The notes under the pieces were generated by a model, which made no database searches, was not told the DNA's origin, and saw nothing but the letters and a program-made list of their open reading frames with translations. Positions 25,936 to 32,633 of a stretch of 43,053 nt of DNA are shown here, piece after piece. A program made the translations under genes and the position numbers. Origin of the DNA: Streptomyces sp. CNQ085 (lineage in GTDB: Bacteria > Actinomycetota > Actinomycetes > Streptomycetales > Streptomycetaceae); NCBI RefSeq assembly GCF_022614595.1, contig NZ_JAJFAU010000021.1, positions 1 to 43,053 of the forward strand. Direction: 5' to 3'. Each line of letters starts with the position of its first letter. Positions within the stretch are counted from its first letter, which is position 1.

Positions 25936-26283
25936 ATGGCCGTTCGTCGTGTCGTACCCAACATCCAGTCGGAGGCCGTACAGGAGAGCCGGGAGTTCTA
26001 CGGCCTGCTGGGGTTCGAGGAGGTCATGAACCACGGTTGGATCGTGACGCTCGCTTCCCCGTCCAACCCGGCGGGGCAGGTCAGCCTCGTGACCGGCGAC
26101 AAGACCGCCCCCGTCACCCCCGACATGAGTGTCGAGGTGGACGACGTGGACGCGGCCTATGCGGTCATGCGGGACAGCGGTGCGGAGATCGTTCACCCCC
26201 TGCAGGACGAGGAGTGGGGTGTTCGGCGGTTCCTCGTCCGCGACCCCGACGGCCGAGTGGTCAACGTGCTGGGCCACCGCTGA
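25936..26283 (+). CDS. VOC-superfamily (glyoxalase/bleomycin-resistance-like) protein
   Basis: A 115-residue single VOC module with paired beta-alpha-beta-beta-beta units: ESREFYGLLGFEEVMNHGWIV in the first half and VDAAYAVMRDSGAEIVHP then RRFLVRDPDGRVVNVLGHR in the second. Family members are metal-dependent isomerases, dioxygenases or drug-binding proteins; nothing here fixes the substrate. ATG 25936 has GGAG 6 bases upstream; the frame is open further upstream without family similarity. Confidence 0.85.
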   Translation: MAVRRVVPNIQSEAVQESREFYGLLGFEEVMNHGWIVTLASPSNPAGQVSLVTGDKTAPVTPDMSVEVDDVDAAYAVMRDSGAEIVHPLQDEEWGVRRFLVRDPDGRVVNVLGHR

Positions 26284-26370
26284 CGCCGGCCCTGCGCGAG
26301 GAGTCCGGCACTACGGGCGGAACCTTCACGGTGCGGGGTGTGCGCGTCGACGGTGGGCAGGGCTCCGCAG

Positions 26371-26850
26371 TCACCGTCCGGTTTCCGCGGCGGTTCCCCT
26401 TCCCGACGCCCCGTGCAGCATCAGCACCACCCCGCTGAGCAGTGACGCCGCCGCGGTGAGGACGAGCAGCGTCCCCAGCCCCAGGCCGGGGATCACCGCA
26501 CCGGCGAGGGCCGGTGCCGCGACCGAGCTGACGGCCCCCACGACCAGGCAGCCGGTGAACGCCGCGCTCGCGCGGTCGGGCACCAGTTCGGCGGTCCAGA
26601 CCGCCAGCACCGCCGACCCGGTCATGTACCCCGCGCCGAAGACGCACGCCGAGGCCGCCGTCGCGGCCGGGGAGTCGCCGGCCAGCCCGAGGAGGGCCAG
26701 CGCGGCGGCCACCGTCACCAGGCACAGCGCCGCGACCCTGGGACTGCCCAGTCGCCGCGCGACGGCCCCGGTCGCCACACCCACCATGCCGGTGACGCCG
26801 ATGGCCGCGCAGAGCGCCGGGACGGCGCCGACCGGGCCGTCCGCGCTCAG
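26371..26850 (-). pseudogene. MFS transporter, C-terminal half only
   Basis: About 160 codons encode hydrophobic segments typical of the second half of a 12-helix MFS transporter (GAVPALCAAIGVTGMVGVAT, then ARRLGSPRVAALCLVTVAAA and an Ala-rich end). The first six helices are missing: the recognisable sequence begins right at the 3' end of the HD-domain gene, with the open frame overlapping it by 37 bases and no ribosome binding site. It is probably a 5' deletion product made when the HD gene region was joined here. Confidence 0.65.
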
Positions 26851-27518
26851 CTCCCCGGCCGGTAGCCGTCGTAGTCGTTCCATCCGGTGGTCCGGTCCAT
26901 CTCCTCCCAGGTGGGCCAGACCGCGCCCGTCGCCTGTCGGACGAGTTCGCCGGGCAGGCCGAACGGCGGGGCCTTGTGCGGTTTGGCGAGGGCCTGGCCG
27001 ACGATCGCGTCGTGGAGGACGGCCGCCGCGTGCAGACGGGGCAGCGCGGCGTGGACGCGTTCGGCGTGGCCGGGCGGGAGGGCGCGCGGGTCGTCGATGC
27101 CGAGGTCCAGCGCGGCCCCCGCCGTCACCAGGGCGATCTCCGGGCGCTTGCGCATCGCGAGGTCGTGGTGGAGGTGGAGGGCGATCGCGTCCCAGACGAC
27201 CTCGACCCGGTCGGCGGGCACCCCGCGCTCGGTGAGGAAGCGGGCGGCCAGGTCGGCGCCGTCGAGCTCGAAGGACTGGTCGCCGTCGCCCTCCGGGGTG
27301 AGCCCGGCGTCGTGCAGGACGCAGCCCAGGAACAGCAGTTCGTCGTCGTAGTCGCGGCCGGGCAGCAGGCCGCGCCGCTCGCCGGAGGCGCGCCCGTGGA
27401 GGTAGGTCCTCAGGCTGTGGTTGAAGATCGCCGGGTGCTCGGTCCGCTTCGCGTGGTGAAGGGCCTCCAGAGCCAGCGCGGTGCGCGGCAGGGGCAGTTC
27501 CTCGTAGGGGTCCGTCAT
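26847..27518 (-). CDS. HD-domain phosphohydrolase/hydratase-like protein
   Basis: A 223-residue cytoplasmic HD-fold protein similar in layout to cyanamide hydratase-like and nucleotide phosphohydrolase members: an early His (HPAIFNHSLRTYLHG, H34), the HD pair in CVLHDAGLTP (H69-D70), and WDAIALHLHHDLAMRKRPE supplying further metal-binding His. Later, ALPRLHAAAVLHDAIVGQAL completes the helical bundle. Substrate unknown. The start is well defined by AGGAGG 6 bases before the ATG. It follows the DUF3817-like gene with one base between, so it is part of a three-gene operon reading left. Confidence 0.85.
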   Translation of the reverse strand: MTDPYEELPLPRTALALEALHHAKRTEHPAIFNHSLRTYLHGRASGERRGLLPGRDYDDELLFLGCVLHDAGLTPEGDGDQSFELDGADLAARFLTERGVPADRVEVVWDAIALHLHHDLAMRKRPEIALVTAGAALDLGIDDPRALPPGHAERVHAALPRLHAAAVLHDAIVGQALAKPHKAPPFGLPGELVRQATGAVWPTWEEMDRTTGWNDYDGYRPGS

Positions 27519-27519
27519 G

Positions 27520-27804
27520 TCATTCCTCCTGGTTGCCGGATGTCGTGGGTGGAGCGGGGGTCTCGCGGAGGCGGCGCAGGGCGAGCAGGCCGCCGATACC
27601 GGGGACGAGGGCGTACCACCGCGCGCCGGCGGCGGTCGTGGTCTGCCAGGCGGCGGCGATGACGACCAGGTAAGCGGTGCCGTGCAGCGGGCCGGCGAGC
27701 GAGGTGACCGGCCGCGCGTGGACGGTGAGCAGGTTGGCCAGCAGCACGGCCAGGGTGGCGGCCTCGGCGCCGGCGGCGATCCGCAGGATGCGCACAGCGC
27801 TCAC
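27520..27804 (-). CDS. DUF3817-like small integral membrane protein
   Basis: A 94-residue protein with three hydrophobic segments (residues about 5-25, 33-55 and 65-80) and the layout of DUF3817/YrhK-like proteins: LRIAAGAEAATLAVLLANLL, then GPLHGTAYLVVIAAAW with its His. Function unknown. The GTG start overlaps the stop of the upstream membrane gene (GTGA) and its stop is next to the HD gene start. Confidence 0.7.
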   Translation of the reverse strand: MSAVRILRIAAGAEAATLAVLLANLLTVHARPVTSLAGPLHGTAYLVVIAAAWQTTTAAGARWYALVPGIGGLLALRRLRETPAPPTTSGNQEE

Positions 27805-28292
27805 GCTCCCGTGGTGGAGCCGGGGCGGACGATCATCAGGACGACGACGACCGCCCACAGCAGATTGAAGGCGCCGGTGAGCATGGACAGCCGGGCCGCC
27901 GCCGAGCGTGTCTCCCCGTTGGCCGCCGCCGTACGCGCCCCCGTGCCGTCCGCCGGCCGGAGCATCCGCCGCTGGCCGGGCACGATCGCCAGGACCAGGA
28001 CAGCCGCGGCGATCGCGGTCAGGACGAGCGAGACGATCAGCCAGGCGTCGGTGAGGACCCCGAGCCGGGCACCCGTGGCGATCCCGAAGACCGGTACGGC
28101 GATACCGGCGACGGCGTAGCCCCGGCAGATCCGGTGCAGGAACGCGGCGATCGAAGCGTCCCTGCCCTCCCCCGGCTCCCCGGACCCGGCGGCCTGCCGC
28201 GCGTGGCGCGGGAAGAGGGAGGCGGCGACGGTGATCGGGCCGATCACCACGATCGCCGCCAGGACGTGCACGGACAGCAGCACCTTGGTCAC
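27801..28292 (-). CDS. DUF2269-like integral membrane protein
   Basis: A 163-residue protein with four hydrophobic segments: VTKVLLSVHVLAAIVVIGPI at the N-terminus, then about 70-90, 95-115 and 140-158. The early SVHVLAAIVVIG with its His resembles DUF2269 membrane proteins, which are of unknown function. GTG 28292 with GAGGAG 6 bases upstream is preferred over the ATG 45 bases further up that lies inside the palindromic operator. It is divergent from the PadR gene and may be under its control. Confidence 0.7.
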   Translation of the reverse strand: MTKVLLSVHVLAAIVVIGPITVAASLFPRHARQAAGSGEPGEGRDASIAAFLHRICRGYAVAGIAVPVFGIATGARLGVLTDAWLIVSLVLTAIAAAVLVLAIVPGQRRMLRPADGTGARTAAANGETRSAAARLSMLTGAFNLLWAVVVVLMIVRPGSTTGA

Positions 28293-28318
28293 CGCGGTCT
28301 CCTCACCCCCGATGGCGG

Positions 28319-28339
28319 ATATGTTGGTTGCCAACATAT
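28319..28339. promoter_or_regulatory. Perfect 9+3+9 palindrome, likely PadR operator
   Basis: ATATGTTGG TTG CCAACATAT is a perfect palindrome in the 85-base gap between the divergent membrane-protein operon and padR-like gene. It contains ATGT and ACAT half-sites spaced as in known PadR operators (ATGT-8 to 10N-ACAT). A second, smaller repeat TGAGTAG/CTACTCA (28359-28377) overlaps the padR start codon. Confidence 0.8.
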
Positions 28340-28376
28340 AGCACGCCTACATGTCCGTTGAGTAGGCTATCTACTC

Positions 28377-28718
28377 ATGAAGGCCGACGCCGTACGCGGA
28401 CATCTGGACGGGCTGCTGCTGGCCGTGCTGGAGCCGGGACCGCTGCACGGGTACGCGATCATCACCGCCGTGCAGCGGCGCAGCGCGGGCGCGCTCGAAC
28501 TGCGCACCGGCACGGTCTATCCCGCGCTGAACCGCCTGGAGCGCACCGGGCTGCTGCGCAGCAGCTGGGACTCCACCGGTGAGCGGAAGCGGCGCCGCTA
28601 CGAGCTCACCGACGCCGGACGGCGCGCCCTGGCCGACGAGCGGTCGGCCTGGCAGTCGTTCACGGCGGCGATCGGCTCCGTCCTGGACCCCGCCCCGCAC
28701 CCCGGGCACGCCGGATGA
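28377..28718 (+). CDS. PadR-family transcriptional repressor
   Basis: A 113-residue winged-helix regulator with the PadR signature: LLLAVLEPGPLHGYAIITAV, then ELRTGTVYPALNRLERTGLL and the wing RKRRRYELTDAGRRAL. It should bind the palindrome 38 bases upstream and control itself and the divergent membrane genes. It is coupled by ATGA overlap to a membrane protein with a PadR-associated N-terminal domain, a common pairing. No effector can be inferred. Confidence 0.9.
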   Translation: MKADAVRGHLDGLLLAVLEPGPLHGYAIITAVQRRSAGALELRTGTVYPALNRLERTGLLRSSWDSTGERKRRRYELTDAGRRALADERSAWQSFTAAIGSVLDPAPHPGHAG

Positions 28719-29383
28719 GCGGCCCCGGACGGCGGCCCGGCCCCGCCGGGGAGTACGCCGACGAGTACGCCGAGGCCCTGGCCTCCGCCCTGCGCGGCCC
28801 GGCCCGTGTCAGAGCCCGGCTGGTGGCGGAGATGCGCGACGGCCTCGCCGAGACGGTGGCCGCGTACGCCGCCGGGGGGCTGCCCCACGAGCTCGCCGTG
28901 CGGCAGGCCGTCCGCGAGTTCGGCACCGTGGCGGAGGTGGTGCCCTCCTGTCAGCGGGAGCTGACCGCCGCCCAGGTCCGTCACACCGCCCGGGCCGTCG
29001 CCCTGGCCGCACCGCTGCCGGCCGTCTGCTGGTACCTGTTCCTGGCCACCGGGCACGGCGGCCAACTGCCCGGGTTCGCCCGCCTGCTGGCGTTCCCCCT
29101 GGCCGGGTTCGCGGCCGTCGCCGCGCTGCTCGCGGCCGCCGCGCTGGCAGCCACCGGCCCCCTCGCCCGGCGGCTGCCCACCCCGCACCGGCTCCCCCGG
29201 GCGACCGCCTGGACCGGCACGACGGCCGGCGTCTGCCTGGGCGTGTCCGCGCTCACCCTCGCCGCCTCCTCCCCCCTGTCGGAGAACTGGCCGGTGGTCG
29301 CGCTCGCGGGCGTCCTCGCCACGGTGCTCCACACCGTGGTGGCCTCCTCCGCCCGCGCCTGCCGCGACTGCGCCCGCGCATAG
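28715..29383 (+). CDS. Membrane protein with permease-prefix/DUF1700-like N-terminal domain
   Basis: A 222-residue protein. The first 80 residues form a soluble helical domain (ARVRARLVAEMRDGLAETVA, then LAVRQAVREFGTVAEVV) like the permease-prefix or DUF1700 domains found next to PadR repressors. Four hydrophobic segments follow (about 90-112, 122-146, 165-185 and 190-210). Such proteins are cotranscribed with padR and their role is unclear, possibly membrane stress sensing. ATG overlaps the PadR stop. Confidence 0.75.
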   Translation: MSGPGRRPGPAGEYADEYAEALASALRGPARVRARLVAEMRDGLAETVAAYAAGGLPHELAVRQAVREFGTVAEVVPSCQRELTAAQVRHTARAVALAAPLPAVCWYLFLATGHGGQLPGFARLLAFPLAGFAAVAALLAAAALAATGPLARRLPTPHRLPRATAWTGTTAGVCLGVSALTLAASSPLSENWPVVALAGVLATVLHTVVASSARACRDCARA

Positions 29384-29585
29384 CCGCTCCCCCGGAGGCA
29401 TCCGCGACTCTGTTCCCCCGATGCCCCTTTCGCGCTGTTCACGACCAAAAGCGGGAAGTCGACAGATCCCCTTCCCAGACTTGCGGGCCGGCCGAGCTGA
29501 CCGGCACGCCCCGGCGCACGTCCGCGCGCACCACGGCCCGCCCCGGGCGGGGCGGGCCGCTCGCACACGTCCGGGACCGCCCGCC

Positions 29586-30116
29586 TCAGCGGCGCCCCGC
29601 CGCCCCGCTCAAGGGGACCTGCCGGGCGGCCTTCCGGGCGGTGAGGGGGAAGAGTTCCAGGCACTCCTCCCGGCGGACCCCCTCGCGCACCTCCAGCCGC
29701 GGGTGCCCGGCCCGGACCACGTCGCGGGCACGGAGGTCGATCTGCCGCCAGGTGAACGTCTCGTCGGGATTCCCGGACGCCCAGTTCCGGGCGTCCTCCT
29801 GGGTGGCGCCGAAGGCGATGCCGCGCATCTTCGCCCAGATCGCGGCGGCGGTGCACATCGGGCACGGCTCCAGCGTCGTCAGCAGGAAGGCGCCGGTGAG
29901 GTAGCGCGAGCCGACCCGCTCGGCCGCCCGGCGGATGGCCTGCACCTCCGGGTGCGCGGTCGGGTCGTGGCCCTGGACGAGTCCGCTGCCCGACTCCCCG
30001 AGGACGGCCCCGTCCCGGATCACCACCGCCCCCAACCCGTAGTTTCCGGAGAGCGCCGCCTCACGGGCCAGCCGCAGGCACCTCAGCATCCCCTCCTCGA
30101 TCTCCCGGGCCGTCAT
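29586..30116 (-). CDS. Zinc-dependent nucleoside/nucleobase deaminase (CDA superfamily)
   Basis: A 176-residue cytidine-deaminase-fold protein. Zinc ligands and the proton-shuttling Glu are visible: HPE at residues 55-57 (H55, E57) and PCPMC with C85 and C88. The layout (GAVVIRDGAVLGESG, then HPEVQAIRRAAE and TLEPCPMCTAAAIW) resembles guanine deaminase and TadA-type enzymes. It lacks other domains, so a free base, nucleoside or nucleotide is a plausible substrate. The start overlaps the stop of the radical SAM gene by four bases (ATGA), making it the third gene of a coupled operon. Confidence 0.9.
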   Translation of the reverse strand: MTAREIEEGMLRCLRLAREAALSGNYGLGAVVIRDGAVLGESGSGLVQGHDPTAHPEVQAIRRAAERVGSRYLTGAFLLTTLEPCPMCTAAAIWAKMRGIAFGATQEDARNWASGNPDETFTWRQIDLRARDVVRAGHPRLEVREGVRREECLELFPLTARKAARQVPLSGAAGRR

Positions 30117-30919
30117 CCCGCCTCCGCGGGGCGCGTGCTACAGGTGGACATCAGGGCTTCCTTTCCGCAGATACGCACATCGGCGTCCTCGGTGGCTCGC
30201 TCGATCCACAGCGACCCGTCGTTCTCCACGATCCAGTAGTCCCGGGATCTGATGTCGATACAGCGAACGTCCATACGTCCTCGGTACATCTGCGCCAATT
30301 CCCGCACATGATGGAGGACCTCAGTCAGTTCTCCGGAACGGAACGAGAACTCCCGTTTTCCGTTGGCGCGACCTCGGGACACCACAGGTATGAAACTTAT
30401 CTTTCGCGCGCCCCGTTCACAAGCGAAAGCCGCCATCTCCTCCATGAGGTTCAGACCGCCCGGAGCGACCACTGAATTTATCGATAATCCGATTTCCCTG
30501 CGCACCACCTCCGCGAGATTCCTCTCGATATCACCGAAGGATTTTCGGCGCAGCACATCGTCGTTTTCGATGGACGGCCGGTGGATACTGAACTTGAACT
30601 CGCCCGCGTACTCCGCGCAGGCGTCCATGGCGCGGGTGGACACGGCGAAACCGTTGGTGGTGACCACGGGCCTGAGCCCGGCGCCGGCGACCGCGGCGAT
30701 GATCTCGGGCAGATCCTCCCGGACCGTCGGCTCACCTCCCGCGAGTTTCACCGACCGGGCGCCACCGGACGCGAAGAAGCGGGAGATCTCACCGATCTCC
30801 CGCACGGACAGTTCACTTCTGCTGGTGGGCGGTGCCTGGCAGAAGGCGCAGGCGACATTGCATCTGCGCGTCACCCGTAAGCAGACCGATCTAGGCAGCT
30901 CCTGCGGTATCTCCTTCAC
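30113..30919 (-). CDS. Radical SAM enzyme (MoaA-like core)
   Basis: A 268-residue radical SAM protein. The 4Fe-4S cluster motif CNVACAFC supplies C20, C24 and C27, followed by KLAGGEPTVREDLPEII (SAM binding, residues 58-74), VVTTNG and a conserved TIM-barrel core. The C-terminal 60 residues are short, ending in scattered Cys (VRCIDI, VRICG, STC) rather than a full SPASM domain. Core motifs look closest to MoaA/twitch-type enzymes by eye, but product is unknown. GTG start lies inside the 3' end of the GAF-like gene (29-base overlap), with GGAG upstream. Codon use includes more A/T than most neighbours. Confidence 0.88.
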   Translation of the reverse strand: MKEIPQELPRSVCLRVTRRCNVACAFCQAPPTSRSELSVREIGEISRFFASGGARSVKLAGGEPTVREDLPEIIAAVAGAGLRPVVTTNGFAVSTRAMDACAEYAGEFKFSIHRPSIENDDVLRRKSFGDIERNLAEVVRREIGLSINSVVAPGGLNLMEEMAAFACERGARKISFIPVVSRGRANGKREFSFRSGELTEVLHHVRELAQMYRGRMDVRCIDIRSRDYWIVENDGSLWIERATEDADVRICGKEALMSTCSTRPAEAG

Positions 30920-31721
30920 CGGCCATCTCCGATGCGGTAGAAAGCTCCAGCATGTTGAGAACATGCGACATCTGTTCGGCGAACTGCTGTGTGTAGTCGA
31001 GGCTGGCCCGGACACGGTCGGCGACATCGGGGCCGGACGGGACCTCGGTGCCGTAGAAGACGATGACGCCGTGCGGCGTCCGGCCGTGGACGTGACTGTT
31101 GGTGGCCGCGTCGAGCCGGAGTACCGGGCACGCCAGCACCCATCTCTGCTGCGGCTCGATCATGCGGCTCACGTCCGGGTCGTACAGATTGCTGTGGTCC
31201 ACCGGGAGCTCCTGGTAGAGCGGAACGCGCTCCCGGTACGCCTGGCCGCTCACGATATGAGGGGTGTCGACGTAGATACGGGTGAAACCGTACTCACGCG
31301 GCATGCTGATGTTCAGCACCGCCAGATCACGGTCCTGCCGGAGATAGTGGCGGCCCTCCTCGTCCCGCTCGGCCACGAAGTACCGGGCGTTGCAGGTCAC
31401 CCGCAACGTCCTGGAGACGAGTTCGCACATGATCCGCAGGGTGCTTTCCAGGATTCGCCGCTGCCGCAGCCGCAGCAACTCGTAGCGCTGCACGAAATCG
31501 TCCCGCTCCAGCATCTGCTGCCTCCGCACGAAGCCCTCACCGACCGCCAGGGAGGCAATCCCGAGGAACAGCGGGAAATTGCCCCACCCCAACCCTATCG
31601 ACGCGGTCAAGTAGCCGTGCCCCGAGAGCTGGTCGGTGAAGAGGTTCACCCACAGGCCGATCAGCACACCCGAGACGACAGACGTTCCCACCCGCACGGC
31701 CGTCATCAGGCGCATATCCAC
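30891..31721 (-). CDS. Two-helix membrane protein with GAF-like sensor domain
   Basis: A 276-residue protein. Two hydrophobic segments at residues about 8-27 and 38-60 anchor it in the membrane; a charged probable coiled coil (RRQQMLERDDFVQRYELLRL) follows; residues about 92-255 have GAF-like alternation, ending in RWVLACPVLRLDAAT, then HGVIVFYGTEVPSG and a terminal helix. There is no catalytic output domain, so it presumably senses a ligand and acts on the two enzymes encoded next. GTG 31721 has GGAGG close upstream (ATG 31715 is an alternative). It is the first gene of the operon. Confidence 0.7.
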   Translation of the reverse strand: MDMRLMTAVRVGTSVVSGVLIGLWVNLFTDQLSGHGYLTASIGLGWGNFPLFLGIASLAVGEGFVRRQQMLERDDFVQRYELLRLRQRRILESTLRIMCELVSRTLRVTCNARYFVAERDEEGRHYLRQDRDLAVLNISMPREYGFTRIYVDTPHIVSGQAYRERVPLYQELPVDHSNLYDPDVSRMIEPQQRWVLACPVLRLDAATNSHVHGRTPHGVIVFYGTEVPSGPDVADRVRASLDYTQQFAEQMSHVLNMLELSTASEMAGEGDTAGAA

Positions 31722-32103
31722 CCCGCCTCCCCCTCAAACCGACAGCCAGTGCAGCACACCGGGGAATCGCCGCACGAGGGTGCCAGATGGAATCCCGCCA
31801 GCATCACCGGCATCACCGGCATCACCGGGTGTGGAGTACAGAATTCCGCTCCTGCTCCCGCACTTCCCCCCTTCCCGTTCTTCCCGGAAGAAGCCGCCGG
31901 CAAGCCCGGTCACACCCCGGCCGTCCGCGAGATCCGCGGGGAGGAGGCGGTACGCGGGCGCTCCCCGGAGCGCGCGACGGGGCGCGCCCCGGGGCGCCGT
32001 AGGACAGAGCCACAATCCGTTCGTAACTTTTCCGCTCACCGGCAGATATGCACGGCGGACGGCGGACGGCCGTGAGCGGATGAGGGACGAGAGGAGAAGC
32101 ACG
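31722..32103. other. Intergenic region between the sensor operon and the secreted mini-protein
   Basis: A 380-base gap between divergent transcription units. It contains three tandem copies of a 9-base unit (31802-31828) and several AT-richer patches, such as around 32015-32030 (GTTCGTAACTTTTCC), where the rightward promoter may lie. No gene is seen. Confidence 0.4.
31802..31828. repeat. Three tandem copies of CATCACCGG
   Basis: The 9-base unit CATCACCGG is repeated three times without interruption, about 80 bases upstream of the membrane-GAF gene. Iterated sites of this kind can be binding sites for a regulator, but simple slippage is equally possible. Confidence 0.6.
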
Positions 32104-32328
32104 GTGGGGCGGAACCGGGTGGCGTACGGGTGCGGGGTCGTGGTGGGAGCCGCCGTGATGGCGGTCGCGCCGCCGGGTGGTGCCGAGCCGGCCTGGGCCG
32201 ACGAGACACACCACGGGTCGCACAACGGGCCGACCGTCGCGCTGATCTCCACCGGGCAGATCGACGACCCGATGGAGGACGTGCTGGAGCACGCCGCGCT
32301 CCTCCAGCGGGACCACCACACGGGCTGA
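32104..32328 (+). CDS. Small secreted protein, function unknown
   Basis: A 74-residue pre-protein. Residues 1-32 are a Sec signal peptide (basic VGRNR start, hydrophobic VAYGCGVVVGAAVMAVAP core, AWA cleavage site), leaving a mature peptide of about 42 residues: DETHHGSHNGPTVALIS, then TGQIDDPMEDVLEHAALLQR. His-rich at its start, acidic in the middle. I do not know its function; it could bind metal or act outside the cell. GTG start with GAGGAG 7 bases upstream. Followed by a hairpin terminator. Confidence 0.75.
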   Translation: MGRNRVAYGCGVVVGAAVMAVAPPGGAEPAWADETHHGSHNGPTVALISTGQIDDPMEDVLEHAALLQRDHHTG

Positions 32329-32363
32329 GCCCGGATCGGACACCGGCTCCGGGGTGAGCGAGC

Positions 32364-32404
32364 CGGCCCCGCCCGGCGGGTTCGGACGGAACCGGGCGGG
32401 GCCG
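32364..32404. terminator. 13-bp GC hairpin after the secreted mini-protein
   Basis: CGGCCCCGCCCGG (32364-32376) pairs perfectly with 32392-32404 across a 15-base loop that can pair further (GTTC/GAAC). It lies 36 bases after the stop and has no T-tract, the usual high-GC style. Confidence 0.65.
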
Positions 32405-32499
32405 TCGCACCGGAGGCGGCGGAGACCGGGGCACGCACCGCCCCCGGTCTCCCGGCTGTCCGCGGGACCGGGTGGGGCCCGGTCCAGGACAGCCGATAG

Positions 32500-32540
32500 C
32501 CCGGCGGAAGGGCGGCTGTGGGGGCCGCCCTTCCGCCGGG
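32500..32540. terminator. 17-bp perfect hairpin downstream of the PhoX gene
   Basis: CCCGGCGGAAGGGCGGC (32500-32516) pairs perfectly with 32524-32540 around a 7-base loop. It lies about 95 bases beyond the PhoX stop, between two convergent genes, and could terminate both. Confidence 0.8.
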
Positions 32541-32633
32541 CCGGTGCTGCTCGAAGGCGCCGGGTGCGGGGCCCGGCGACTGGGCCGGACCGGACCGCCG
32601 TACCGGCGTTCGGACGCCGGGGCCGTGCCGCGC

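Noticed and set aside
25759..26277. Leftward open frame of 172 codons opposite the VOC gene
   Set aside because: The plus-strand frame shows the paired VOC pattern; the antisense frame resembles nothing and has no ribosome binding site.
30113..30919. Radical SAM protein as a prokaryotic viperin
   Set aside because: The cluster motif and the GGEPTVREDL segment look MoaA-like, and the C-terminal region typical of viperins is not visible; kept only as an analogy.
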